Part shown: positions 26,379 through 35,363 of the stretch, in pieces
Layout: each line of letters starts with the position of its first letter
How positions within the stretch are numbered: the first letter of the stretch is position 1
Assembly: GCF_019805165.1 (NCBI RefSeq)
Contig: NZ_RWIJ01000002.1
Location: 310,001 to 374,000, forward strand
Source of the DNA: Azospirillum sp. 412522
GTDB lineage: Bacteria > Pseudomonadota > Alphaproteobacteria > Azospirillales > Azospirillaceae
Length of the DNA: 64,000 nucleotides
Direction of reading: 5' to 3'
The notes under the pieces: model-generated
What the model was told of the DNA's origin: nothing
What the model saw: only the letters and a program-made list of their open reading frames with translations
Databases searched by the model: none
Position numbers and translations under genes: made by a program

Positions 26379-27206
26379 ATGAACTCGTCACGCCGGGGCC
26401 TGTCCTTCTACCTGCTGGGCGCCTTCTTCGCGCTGTTCGTGCTGTTCCTCTACGGCCCGACCGCGACCATCCTGATCCTGTCCTTCCAGGGGCCGGAGGG
26501 CGGCCTGACCTTCCCGATGAACGGCGTCTCGCTGCACTGGTTCCGCAACCTGTTCGAACAGCAGGCGGTGGGCGATTTCGGCGGCTCCTTCCGCCGGTCG
26601 ATCGCCCTGGGGCTGATGGTGATGGTGCTGACCGTGCTGTTCTCGGTGCTGGCCGGCTTCGCCTTCCGCCGCCGCTTCCGCGGCAGCGGGCCGATTTTCT
26701 ATCTCGCCGTCGCCAGCCTGATCGTGCCGTCGATCCTGGTCAGCCTGGGCATCGGCCTGTTCTTCAACATCCTGGGGCTGGAGCCGTCCTGGTACAGCTC
26801 GGCGCTGGGCGCGCACCTGACCTGGACGCTGCCTTTCGGGCTGTTGATCGTCTTCGCCATCTTCAACCGCTTCAACCCGGCCTACGAGGAGGCGGCGCGC
26901 GACCTGGGCGCCACGCCCTGGCAGACGGTGCGCCATGTCGTGCTGCCGATCCTGCTGCCCAGCCTGATCGGCGTCGGGCTGTTCGGCTTCACCCTGTCCT
27001 ATGACGAGTTCGCCCGCACGCTGATGACCGCCGGCAGCTTCAACACGCTGCCGCTGGAGATTTACGGCATGACCACCAACGTCACCACGCCGGTGCTCTA
27101 TGCGCTGGGGTCGCTGACGACGGTCTTCTCCTTCACCGTGATCGGCCTGTTCTTCCTGGGCCTGATCGCGCTGCGCCGCCACCGCCTGCGCCGAACCGGC
27201 GCCTGA
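26379..27206 (+). CDS. ABC transporter permease, PotC-like
   Basis: The 275-residue membrane protein is the second permease subunit. Its first helix (FYLLGAFFALFVLFLYGPTATILIL) and its EAA loop (EEAARDLGATPWQTVRHVVLPILLPS near residue 170) are typical of PotC. It ends with an arginine-rich tail. It lies 3 bases after the first permease and 13 bases before the racemase-like gene, so all five genes from 22888 to 27924 look like one operon. Confidence 0.92.
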   Translation: MNSSRRGLSFYLLGAFFALFVLFLYGPTATILILSFQGPEGGLTFPMNGVSLHWFRNLFEQQAVGDFGGSFRRSIALGLMVMVLTVLFSVLAGFAFRRRFRGSGPIFYLAVASLIVPSILVSLGIGLFFNILGLEPSWYSSALGAHLTWTLPFGLLIVFAIFNRFNPAYEEAARDLGATPWQTVRHVVLPILLPSLIGVGLFGFTLSYDEFARTLMTAGSFNTLPLEIYGMTTNVTTPVLYALGSLTTVFSFTVIGLFFLGLIALRRHRLRRTGA

Positions 27207-27219
27207 GGACTTTCCCGCC

Positions 27220-27924
27220 ATGCGCATCCTGGTCGTCAACCCGAACAGCACCGCTTCGATGACCGCACGGATCGGTGCCGCGGCCCGCAGCGTCGCCGCC
27301 CCCGGTACCGAGATCGTCGCCACGAACCCGCCGACCGGCCCGGCCAGCATCGAGGGCTATTACGACGAGGCGCTCGCCGTTCCCGGCATGCTGGCCGAGA
27401 TCGAGCGGAACCAGCGCGACAGCGTCCTTGCCGGCACGGTGATCGCCTGCTTCGACGATGTCGGACTGGATGCCGCACGCAGCCTTGCCACCGCACCGGT
27501 TGTCGGCATCTGCGAGGCGGCGATGCTGACTGCCGGGCTGCTGGGCGGCCGGTTCAGCGTGGTGACGACGCTCGCCCGCTCCATTCCGGCGCTGGAACGG
27601 CTGGCCCAGCGCTACGGCATGGCCGGACGCTGCACCATCCGTGCGGCGGGGGTGCCGGTGCTGGCGCTGGAAGACCCGGCGTCGGGAGCGGTCGACCGTG
27701 TGCGGAGCGAGATCCGCCGGGCGGTGGAACAGGACGGAGCCGAGACCATCGTGCTGGGCTGCGCCGGCATGGCCGACCTCGCCCGCGCGCTGAGCGACGA
27801 GATGGGCCTGCCGGTGGTGGATGGCGTCACCGCCGCCGTGAAACTGGTGGAGGGGCTTGCCGCCCTGGGCCTTCGCACCAGCAAGGCGGGCGGCTATGCG
27901 CCGCCGTTGCCCAAGGCGCGGTGA
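27220..27924 (+). CDS. Hydantoin/allantoin racemase-like protein (Asp/Glu racemase superfamily)
   Basis: This 234-residue cytosolic protein begins MRILVVNPNSTASMT, the hallmark of the hydantoin racemase/Dcg1/allantoin racemase family. The two active-site cysteines of the superfamily are Cys77 (IACFDDVGLDAAR) and Cys181 (VLGCAGMADL). The family epimerises 5-substituted hydantoins or allantoin, so a downstream stereospecific hydrolase can act. It is the last gene of the ABC transporter operon, so its substrate is probably what the transporter brings in. Choosing between hydantoin, allantoin and another ureide is not possible here. Confidence 0.82.
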   Translation: MRILVVNPNSTASMTARIGAAARSVAAPGTEIVATNPPTGPASIEGYYDEALAVPGMLAEIERNQRDSVLAGTVIACFDDVGLDAARSLATAPVVGICEAAMLTAGLLGGRFSVVTTLARSIPALERLAQRYGMAGRCTIRAAGVPVLALEDPASGAVDRVRSEIRRAVEQDGAETIVLGCAGMADLARALSDEMGLPVVDGVTAAVKLVEGLAALGLRTSKAGGYAPPLPKAR

Positions 27925-27938
27925 CCCCCTCCGCCGTC

Positions 27939-29492
27939 CTACAGCCGCTGCGGTTCCGGGAAATCCGGTGCTGCGATGCCGGGCAAACCCGTCTGGGCCG
28001 AGATCGCTCCACCCGCCAATCCGTCCGCCAGTCCGCCCAGGATGCGGCGGGCGGCTTCGGCGCATTGGCTGCGCAGTTCGGGCACGGCCGTCATTTCCCA
28101 GAAGGGCGCCTTGGCGACCGGGCCGAAGGCAAGCAGGCGCGGCGACGGCGTGCCGTCTGCCGCGATCACCGCTCCGCCTTCCGTCACGTCCAGTCCGAGC
28201 CGCAGGGCATCCGGCCGCGCAAGGCCACGGTCGAGCAGCGACCGCACCAGCGGGTGGCGGATGCGGGTATAGTCGCAGTTGGTTCCGGTGGCGTTGATCA
28301 GCGCGCCCGCCGTGACCACCCGTTCCGCCCCGCCGCCCCGCTCGACGACGGTCAGGGCCAGCCCGCCGTCGGTGAGTGCGGCGTCCTTCAGGCGGCCGGG
28401 CAGGATGCTCAGCTGACCGCTGGCCCGGGCGGCGGCGATGCGGTCGGCGACCTGCGGGGCCATGCGGTGGCGGTGCACCTCCCAGAAGGGGCGGGCGTGG
28501 CGCAGGAAGCGGCGGCGCTCCTCCATCGGCAGATGCGCCCAGATGCGGTGGTGATGGGGCCGCAGCGCGTCGAAGGCCGACCGCCAGTCATAGCCGGCCG
28601 CCGCCGCCCGCCGCGCGTCGGCCTTGAGCGCGATCAGCACGTCCAGCACCGTGCTGGGCAATACGTCTGGATGGAGGAAGGAGGTGTAGGGCCGCGTCTC
28701 CTCATGGCGCAGCGGCAGCAGGCCGCGGCGCGACACGGCGGTGATCGGCCCGCCATGCCCCTGGTCGAGCAGAGACAGCACCGTGTCCACCATGGTCAGG
28801 CCGGTGCCGAGAATCGCGACGGCGGCGTCCCGGTCGATCCCGCCGATGGCGGCGGCATCCCACGGGTCGCCGATGAAGCGGTCCGACGCGAAGGCCTCGT
28901 CCGCCGTTGGGGAGGCCAGACAGGGCGCAGACGGCGGGAAATTGCCGATGCACAGCGCCGCGGTGTCGGCGCTGACCACCCGGCCGTCGCCAAGCCGGAC
29001 ATGGACCGCCGGCCGGCTGCCCGACGGGGCTTCGGTGCGGACGTCCACCGCTTCGCCGCGGATCACGTTCAGGCGGGCGTGGGCGGGGGCCTCGGCCTGC
29101 GCCTCCGCCAGGACATCCTGGATATAGGCGCCGTACAGCGCGCGGGAGGCGAAGGCATGGCCGCTGGGCGGCATCGGTTCATCCGGCGTCGGCCCTTCGG
29201 CGCGGCTCCATAGCCAGCGCAGGAAATGGCGCGGGTCGTCGGGATAGGCGCTCATGTTGTAGGCGCGGACGTTCAGGACATGCGTGCCGTTGGGTGTGGA
29301 ATAGGCGACTCCGGTGCCCGGCCGGTGCCCGTACTCGATCAGATGGACGACCAGCGGCGCCCGGGCGCCGCGCAGCAGATGGGCGGCCAGCAAGCTGCCG
29401 GTGAAGCCGGCGCCGACGATGGCGATCTGGCAAGGCTGGGGGAGTTCGCCGGGGGGAGGCCCGGAGCGATGGAAGTGAGGCGTTGCAGGCAT
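27939..29492 (-). CDS. FAD/NAD(P)-binding flavoprotein (NAD_binding_9, COG4529 type)
   Basis: The 517-residue protein has an N-terminal dinucleotide fold (IAIVGAGFTGSLLAAHLL, about 23-40). GTGVAYSTPNGTHVLNV and the MSAYPDDPRHFLRWL segment that defines the FAD_NAD-binding family with COG4529 follow, then a second nucleotide motif (VAILGTGLTMVDTVLSLLDQG) and a C-terminal GALINATGTNCDYT. It is probably a monooxygenase- or reductase-like flavoenzyme of unknown substrate. It converges on the racemase gene with a 14-base gap and is divergent from the amidase, so it may belong to the same nitrogen-compound pathway. Confidence 0.78.
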   Translation of the reverse strand: MPATPHFHRSGPPPGELPQPCQIAIVGAGFTGSLLAAHLLRGARAPLVVHLIEYGHRPGTGVAYSTPNGTHVLNVRAYNMSAYPDDPRHFLRWLWSRAEGPTPDEPMPPSGHAFASRALYGAYIQDVLAEAQAEAPAHARLNVIRGEAVDVRTEAPSGSRPAVHVRLGDGRVVSADTAALCIGNFPPSAPCLASPTADEAFASDRFIGDPWDAAAIGGIDRDAAVAILGTGLTMVDTVLSLLDQGHGGPITAVSRRGLLPLRHEETRPYTSFLHPDVLPSTVLDVLIALKADARRAAAAGYDWRSAFDALRPHHHRIWAHLPMEERRRFLRHARPFWEVHRHRMAPQVADRIAAARASGQLSILPGRLKDAALTDGGLALTVVERGGGAERVVTAGALINATGTNCDYTRIRHPLVRSLLDRGLARPDALRLGLDVTEGGAVIAADGTPSPRLLAFGPVAKAPFWEMTAVPELRSQCAEAARRILGGLADGLAGGAISAQTGLPGIAAPDFPEPQRL

Positions 29493-29817
29493 CGAAGTCC
29501 GTCCTTCCGTGAGTCATTCCGGAAAAGGCCGGCCGTTGGCATCTGTTCCCCAACCCGGTCGGATCCTGACCCAAGATGGGGAGTCGCGTCGGCCGTGTGT
29601 CTGCTCGGTCCGCTTCGTTCCGTTCTGAATATCACAGGGACCGGGACACGCGCCATCGGCCGAAGGGCAAACACTATTCCAAAAGTAGGGATTTGCCGGT
29701 TTTTTACGCAAATGGAACCGCATCATCGCTGTCGCCAACCCGCCTCCGATGTGGCACATGCGTCTGCGCGCCGCTGCCGAACCGCGCTTCGATCCACGAC
29801 CCGTCAGGAGCCTGCCC
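29493..29817. other. Divergent promoter region of flavoprotein and amidase genes
   Basis: This 325-base gap has no gene. Two short inverted repeats overlap: GGCAAA at 29676-29681 with TTTGCC at 29692-29697, and ATTTGC at 29691-29696 with GCAAAT at 29708-29713. They may form an operator or alternative stems. TGGCAC at 29752 resembles a sigma-54 -24 box but the -12 GC is one base too far. AGGAG at 29805-29809 is the amidase ribosome site. Confidence 0.45.
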
Positions 29818-31131
29818 ATGTCCGTGCCGCCCGCCCCCCACGCCTCCGCTTCAGACCGGTTGGAGTCGGCGCTTTCCCGGATCGCCGATCCGGATCGGCA
29901 AGGCGCCCTGGTCTTCACCGAGGTCTATGCGGAGGAGGCGCGCGCCGCCGCCGCAGCCAGCGACCGGCGCGCCGCTGCGGGCCGGCGGCTGGGGCCGCTC
30001 GACGGGCGGATCGTTTCGATCAAGTCCCTGTTCGATGTGGCGGGAGACACCACGGCGGCGGGATCCGCCATCCTGCGCAGGCGTCCCGCCGCCGCTCGCG
30101 ATGCCCGAGCCGTGGCCCGGCTGCGCGCCGCGGGTGCGGTCATCGTCGGCCGGACCCACATGACGGAATTCGCCTTTTCCGCCGTCGGCATCAATGCCCA
30201 TTGCGGGAATCCCGGCAACCCGCATGACCGCTCGCGGGTACCGGGCGGCTCCTCCTCCGGGGCGGTGATCTCGGTGGTCGACGGGATGGCGGAGATCGCG
30301 CTGGGCAGCGATACCGGCGGGTCGCTGCGCATTCCGGCCGCGCTCTCCGGCGCCGTGGGCTTCAAGCCGTCCGCCGGGCGGTTGCCGGCCGAGGGTGCCT
30401 TCCCGCTGTCGCCGACGCTGGACGTCATCGGGCCGGTTGCCGCCAGTGTCGCCGACGCGGCCCTGCTGGACGCCATCCTGTCCGACGGCGATCCGGCGGC
30501 GCTGGTCCCATCGTCGGTCGCCGGGCAGTCCTTCCTGGTGCCGCGCGGGCGGCTGTTCGACGGGGTCGAGTCCGCCGTCGCCACCGCCTTCGAAGCGGCG
30601 CTGGACCGGCTGCGCGCGGCCGGGGCGCATATCATCGACGGGTCCATCGAAGCGGAACTGGACGTTCTGGCCGAGTTGGACCGTATCGGCGTCTTCACCG
30701 CCATCGAACTGGCGGCGACCCTGGCCGATCTCGGCATCACCGTGTTCGACGGCATTGATCCGAAGACCCGCACGCGCATCGAGGCGGGCGGCAGGGCGCC
30801 CGCCGCCGACTATGTCCGCATGCAGCGCCGCCGCGCCGAGCTGATCCGGCTGATGGACGAGCGGCTGACCCGCCATCCGGCCCTGCTGCTGCCGACCGTG
30901 CCGATGACGGCGCCCGCCATCGACGACGTGCTGGACGACGCCACCTTCCACCGCGTCAATCTCGCCCTGCTGCGCAACACCCGCGTCGCCAACCTGTGCG
31001 ACCTGCCGGCCATCTCCCTGCCGGTTCCCGCCGATGGGCTGCCGGTCGGCCTGACGGCGATGGGCCGGCGAGGCAGCGACCGCAGCCTGCTCGGCATCGC
31101 CGCCGGGATGGAGGCGGCACTGCGGCGGTGA
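29818..31131 (+). CDS. Amidase (amidase signature family)
   Basis: The 437-residue enzyme has the Ser-cisSer-Lys triad region: Lys69 in VSIKSLFDVAGD, the Gly-Ser-rich motif GGSSSGAV near residue 143, and GSDTGGSLRIPAA with the nucleophile serine near 170. It hydrolyses an amide, possibly a ureide- or allophanate-type compound, since AtzF and related enzymes share this family and the neighbouring operon encodes a racemase and a nitrogen-compound transporter. The substrate is not deducible. The start at 29818 has AGGAG 8 bases upstream. Confidence 0.87.
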   Translation: MSVPPAPHASASDRLESALSRIADPDRQGALVFTEVYAEEARAAAAASDRRAAAGRRLGPLDGRIVSIKSLFDVAGDTTAAGSAILRRRPAAARDARAVARLRAAGAVIVGRTHMTEFAFSAVGINAHCGNPGNPHDRSRVPGGSSSGAVISVVDGMAEIALGSDTGGSLRIPAALSGAVGFKPSAGRLPAEGAFPLSPTLDVIGPVAASVADAALLDAILSDGDPAALVPSSVAGQSFLVPRGRLFDGVESAVATAFEAALDRLRAAGAHIIDGSIEAELDVLAELDRIGVFTAIELAATLADLGITVFDGIDPKTRTRIEAGGRAPAADYVRMQRRRAELIRLMDERLTRHPALLLPTVPMTAPAIDDVLDDATFHRVNLALLRNTRVANLCDLPAISLPVPADGLPVGLTAMGRRGSDRSLLGIAAGMEAALRR

Positions 31132-31250
31132 GCTTTTTTCGCCCTTCCACCGGATGGCAGGGCGTATGCCCCTTTAACAATGTGCTTTGCCGTCACGTAT
31201 CACGGTCCTCCTGTCTCCTGCGAACAACCGACTGGGGTGGATACCGAGCC

Positions 31251-31493
31251 ATGGACCTGACACCCGGCATGTTGGACAGGATGACACCCGAACAGGAACG
31301 TCTGTTCGAATCGCAACTGGAACAGGAGGACGGAACGGAAGCGCGGCGGGTGCTTCGGGCCGGCGTCCCGGTCTACTACGCCCGGGACGACACACCGCCG
31401 GGCTGTGTCATCAAGGAATATCCGAATGGACGCAAAGAGTTGGTCGACTTCTCGACCGGCGATGAGCGCTTGGTTTCACCGATCAAGGAATGA
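31251..31493 (+). CDS. Small protein upstream of zeta toxin, candidate antitoxin
   Basis: An 80-residue acidic protein starting MDLTPGMLDRMTPEQERL and ending GDERLVSPIKE. The stop overlaps the zeta-toxin start by 4 bases (ATGA at 31490-31493), the usual arrangement of an antitoxin-toxin pair. The middle (PPGCVIKEYPNGRKELVDF) looks like a short beta hairpin. I do not recognise a named family. Function as an antitoxin is inferred only from position. The longer frame that starts at 30996 overlaps the amidase gene and is not real. Confidence 0.65.
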   Translation: MDLTPGMLDRMTPEQERLFESQLEQEDGTEARRVLRAGVPVYYARDDTPPGCVIKEYPNGRKELVDFSTGDERLVSPIKE

Positions 31494-32082
31494 TCAGGCC
31501 GCAACTCTGGGTGCTTGCCGGTCCAAACGGTGCCGGAAAGTCGACCATCGCGCGCCGGTTCGTCGTTGGACGCATTCCGTTCGTGGACGCGGACGACATC
31601 GCCCGTGACGTCAACCCGGATGACGTGAACAGCCTCTCGGCCCACATGCGTGCCGGCCGCATCGCGTTAGAGCTTCGCGAAGGTTACCTGAACCGGAACG
31701 AGACCTTCGCCATGGAAACGACACCGACGGGCAAGAGCGAACTGGCATTGATGCGGCGGGCTCGGGATGCCGGTTGCAAGGTCAACCTCATCTTCGTCGG
31801 CGTCGGCAACGTCGCGATTTCCGCCGCTCGCGTGCGGACGCGCATTCTCCTGGGCGGCCACGACGTGCCGAAGGAGGCCTTCAGCGTCGCTATGGGCGTA
31901 GCATGGCGGCTCTGGCAGACGCGGTTGCCATCTCCCACCGAACCTGGATCTTCGACAATTCCGGTGCACAACGGCGTCTGCTGACGAAGCGCGAAATGAA
32001 CCGGACAACCAAGCTGGTCCCAAATCTTCCAGCCTGGGCCGTCGATGCCATTCCAACGGACCTCAGAACACCCAAGAGGTAA
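31490..32082 (+). pseudogene. Zeta toxin family kinase gene, disrupted by a frameshift
   Basis: The first 130 codons encode a zeta-toxin-type P-loop kinase: Walker A AGPNGAGKST (residues 10-19), DADDIARDVNPDD, ETFAMETTPTGK and the RTRILLGGHDVPKEAF segment. After PKEAF the frame turns into unrelated sequence and stops at 31984. In the +2 frame the expected C-terminus continues: RRYGRSMAALADAV, then TWIFDNSGAQRRLL, ending at 32082. The break lies at about 31880-31890, where loss of one base from TTCAGCGTCGC would explain it. The gene is thus either a pseudogene or affected by a sequencing error. An intact toxin would have about 197 residues. Confidence 0.82.
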
Positions 32083-32106
32083 AGCGACGGTTCCTGCGCA
32101 CCCCCG

Positions 32107-33462
32107 TCACGACAGCCCGTATTTCCGGATCTTGTCGTGCAGCGTCGTCTTGGCGATCTGCAACTCCTCCGCGGCGCGGGCGAGGCTGTGGCCGGTGCGG
32201 CGCAGGGTGTCGGCGATCAGGGCGCGTTCGAAGGCCTCCACCGTGTCGGCCAGCGGCCGGCCGGCGGCGGGGTGGGCGGCGGCGAAGGGGGGGAAGCCCT
32301 GCTCGATGCCGAGAACGCAGCGGTCGGCGACGTTGTGAAGCTCGCGCACGTTGCCCGGCCAGTCGTAGGCCATCAGGCGGCGCATGCGCTCGGCATCCGG
32401 CGGCGGCGCCGGGCGGCCATGGCGGGCGGCGGCCTGGAGCGTGAACTGCTCGAACAGCAGCGGAATGTCCTCGCGCCGGTCGCGCAGCGGCGGCAGCGGC
32501 AGATTGGCGACGTTCAGCCGGTAATAGAGGTCGGCCCGGAACTGGCCACGGTCGGCCAGCTCGCGGAGGTCCACCTTGGTCGCCGCGATCACCCGGCAAT
32601 CGACCGCAACCGGCGTGTTGGAGCCCAGCCGCTCCAGCGTGCGTTCCTGCAGCACGCGCAGGAACTTGATCTGCACCGGCATCGGCATGCTCTCGATCTC
32701 ATCGAGGAACAGGGTGCCGCCGTTGGCGTGCTCCACCTTGCCGATGCGGCGCTTGCCGGCCCCGGTGAAGGCGCCGGCTTCGTGGCCGAAGACCTCGCTG
32801 TCGATCAGGCTTTCCGGCAGGCCGCCGCAGTTGATCGCGACGAAGTTGCCGCCGCGGCGCGGGCTGGCATCGTGCAGGCAGCGCGCCGCCAGCTCCTTGC
32901 CGGATCCGGTCTCGCCATGGATCAGCACGTCGGCGGCCGAATTGGCGAGGTCGCCGATCAGCCGGCGCACCCGCGCCATCTGCGGCGATCCGCCGACCAG
33001 CCGCGCCTCGATGCTGTCGCGGTTCTGCAGCCGGGCGCGCAGCTCGCGCACCTCCAGCGTCAGCCGCCGCTTTTCCAGGGCGCGGCGGACCACCTCGACC
33101 AGATAGTCGGGGGAAAAGGGCTTCTCGATGAAGTCATGGGCGCCGAGCTTCATCGCCTGCACCGCCATCGCCACGTCGCCATGGCCCGTCATCAGCACCA
33201 CCGGCAGGTCCGGGTCGGTGGCCAGCAGTTCGGCCAGCAGCGCCATGCCGTCCATGCCCGGCAGGCGGATGTCGGTGACGACGACGCCCGGAAACCCTTC
33301 CGCCACCAGCCGCCGTGCCTTCTCCGCGTTGTCCACCGCCTCGGTCGGGATGTCCTCAAGCTCCAGCGCCTGCCGGCAGCCAAGACTGACGTTCGGATCA
33401 TCCTCGACGATGAGAGCTTTCAGGGGCGGAGCCTTCAGGGCGGTGACGGCAGAGTCGGACAT
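32107..33462 (-). CDS. dctD: C4-dicarboxylate sigma-54 response regulator DctD
   Basis: This 451-residue regulator has a receiver domain (phospho-Asp64 in VVVTDIRLPGMDG), a sigma-54-interacting AAA+ domain and a Fis-type helix-turn-helix at the C-terminus (LARAAEELQIAKTTLHDKIRKYGLS). The AAA+ domain has GETGSGKE Walker A, the GAFTGA loop near residue 232 and LFLDEI Walker B. It activates sigma-54 promoters, here most likely the one at 38245 before aspA-dctA. Its start overlaps the dctB 3' end by 28 bases. Confidence 0.95.
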   Translation of the reverse strand: MSDSAVTALKAPPLKALIVEDDPNVSLGCRQALELEDIPTEAVDNAEKARRLVAEGFPGVVVTDIRLPGMDGMALLAELLATDPDLPVVLMTGHGDVAMAVQAMKLGAHDFIEKPFSPDYLVEVVRRALEKRRLTLEVRELRARLQNRDSIEARLVGGSPQMARVRRLIGDLANSAADVLIHGETGSGKELAARCLHDASPRRGGNFVAINCGGLPESLIDSEVFGHEAGAFTGAGKRRIGKVEHANGGTLFLDEIESMPMPVQIKFLRVLQERTLERLGSNTPVAVDCRVIAATKVDLRELADRGQFRADLYYRLNVANLPLPPLRDRREDIPLLFEQFTLQAAARHGRPAPPPDAERMRRLMAYDWPGNVRELHNVADRCVLGIEQGFPPFAAAHPAAGRPLADTVEAFERALIADTLRRTGHSLARAAEELQIAKTTLHDKIRKYGLS

Positions 33463-35300
33463 ACGAAGTCTCCGGCCTGGACGGCGGTCGGGTCGGTGGG
33501 CAGGACGGCGACGGGAAGGTCGATGGTGAAGACCGCCCCGCCATCAGGACCGTTCGCCCCGGTCAGGGCGCCGCCGAAGTCACGCACGATCCCGGCCGAG
33601 ATGGCAAGCCCCAAGCCGAGCCCGCCGCCACCCTCCTTCGCCGCCTCCTTGGTGGTGAAGAAAGGTTCGAACAGGCGGGGAAGCACGTCGGCGGGCAGGC
33701 CGGGGCCATTGTCGGCCACCTGGATGCGAGCGCGGCCGCCCTCTGTTGCGGCGGTGATCGTCAGCCTGCCGCCTTCCTCGCGACCGGCCAATGCGTCCAG
33801 CCCGTTGGCGACCAGATTGACCACCACCTGCTCCAGCCGGTTGGGATCGCAGAGCGCCGCGATGTCCTCCGGCACATCGACCTGCACGGCGACGCCGGAC
33901 CGCCGCAGCCGCTGGTCGAGCAGGAACAGCGCGTTGTCGATGGGCCGGCGCACCGCCACCGGGCGGGGGGTGCTGGAGGATTTGCGGGCGAAGGATTTCA
34001 GTTGGCTGGTCAGGGCGCCCATGGCATCCACGAGATGGGCGATGCGTTCCAGGTTGCCTTGAGCGGCCTCCAGATTCCCGCGCTGGAGGAACTTGGCCGT
34101 GTTGCCGGACAGGGTGCGCAGGGCCGCCAGCGGCTGGTTCAGCTCATGCGCCAGCCCGGCGGAGAGTTGGCCGATCACCGCCAGCTTGCCGGCATGGACC
34201 AGCTCGTCCTGTGCGGCGCGCAGGTTGCGGGTACGCTCCTCCACCTTGCGTTCAAGGTCAAACAGATGGCGGCGGCGCTGCATCCACATCAGCAGCAGGA
34301 TGCCGAGGAAGGCGCTGCCGACCGCGGCCAGGGCGGCCTGGGCCCAGGCCATGCCGGTCACCTGATCCGCCGGCGACAGCACGGTCATCGTCCAGCCGGT
34401 GCCGTGCAGCGGCGCGGTCTGGGCCAGGAAGCCGCCGGACATCGGGAAGACCGTCTCCTCCAGCTGCATCTCGGCCGGGCGGGAGAGGCGCACCAGTTCG
34501 GCGTCGGCGGCGATCCGGTCCTGCGGCATCAGGCCGAGCGGCGCCAGCGGGCGGGCGTTGTATTGCAGGGTCTGGTCGAAATGCCGGCGCGTCGGCTCGT
34601 CCATCGGCCGCAGGGTGGTGAATTTCCAGGAGGGGACGGAGGCCAGGATGACCACGCCGTTCTCGTCGGCGACCAGGACCGGCGCCTCGACCGTCGACCA
34701 GGACTGTTCCAGCTGTTCCAGGCTGACCTTCACCACCGCGACGCCGACGATGGCGCCATCCTCCGCCAGCGGCGAGGACAGGTAGTAGCCGGCCTCCCCC
34801 CGCGTGGTGCCGACGCCGAAGAAGCGGCCCTGGCGGCCGGCGGCGGCCTCGACGAAATAGGGCCGGTAGGACAGATCCTCGCCGATGAAGCTGTCGGGGC
34901 GGTTCCAGTTGCTGGCGGCCAGCACCCGGCCCTGGCGGTTCAGCACATAGATCGACAGGGTGCCGGCCCGCTCGTTCAGCCGTTCCAGATAGCGGTTCAG
35001 CCCCCAGGCCAGCGGCGCCCGCCCGGCGACGAGGTCGAGGACGTCGCGCTCCAGCCCCAGCGTCGCCGGGAAGTAGGCGTACTTGTCGATCTCCCGCTCC
35101 AGGCTCTCGGCATAGAGGTCGAGCCGGTGCCGCCCGGTCTCCCGCAGGTCGGAGAGCCCCATCCCCTCGCTGACGCGGAAGCCGATCATGCCGGCGAGCA
35201 GGGCCAATCCGGCGAGCGCCGGCAACAGAAGACCGATGGTGCGGAGGCGGCGTGCGACAGGCATGAAAAAGGCGGGCAGGGAAAGGGACCGCCGCATCAT
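33435..35300 (-). CDS. dctB: C4-dicarboxylate sensor histidine kinase DctB
   Basis: The 621-residue kinase has a membrane helix near residues 20-42, a roughly 250-residue periplasmic double-PDC sensor (dCache; YRPYFVEAAAGRQGRFFGVG and GVAVVKVSLEQLEQSW are typical), and a second helix near 300-322. A coiled coil and the HisKA box with His385 in GLAHELNQPLAAL follow, and the ATPase domain ends in the G-boxes DNGPGLP and GGGLGLGLAIS. It phosphorylates DctD in response to succinate, fumarate or malate. It begins 63 bases after the dctA stop. Several in-frame ATGs make the exact start uncertain. Confidence 0.94.
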   Translation of the reverse strand: MMRRSLSLPAFFMPVARRLRTIGLLLPALAGLALLAGMIGFRVSEGMGLSDLRETGRHRLDLYAESLEREIDKYAYFPATLGLERDVLDLVAGRAPLAWGLNRYLERLNERAGTLSIYVLNRQGRVLAASNWNRPDSFIGEDLSYRPYFVEAAAGRQGRFFGVGTTRGEAGYYLSSPLAEDGAIVGVAVVKVSLEQLEQSWSTVEAPVLVADENGVVILASVPSWKFTTLRPMDEPTRRHFDQTLQYNARPLAPLGLMPQDRIAADAELVRLSRPAEMQLEETVFPMSGGFLAQTAPLHGTGWTMTVLSPADQVTGMAWAQAALAAVGSAFLGILLLMWMQRRRHLFDLERKVEERTRNLRAAQDELVHAGKLAVIGQLSAGLAHELNQPLAALRTLSGNTAKFLQRGNLEAAQGNLERIAHLVDAMGALTSQLKSFARKSSSTPRPVAVRRPIDNALFLLDQRLRRSGVAVQVDVPEDIAALCDPNRLEQVVVNLVANGLDALAGREEGGRLTITAATEGGRARIQVADNGPGLPADVLPRLFEPFFTTKEAAKEGGGGLGLGLAISAGIVRDFGGALTGANGPDGGAVFTIDLPVAVLPTDPTAVQAGDFVCPTLPSPP

Positions 35301-35363
35301 AGCAGAAGCCCCCGTCCCATTGCCCGCCCGTCTTCCGGACCGGTCCGTCGGAATGCCCGCCGG

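Noticed and set aside
29752..29767. Sigma-54-like TGGCAC before the amidase gene
   Set aside because: The downstream GC is 11 bases after GG instead of 10, and the TTGC part is poor.
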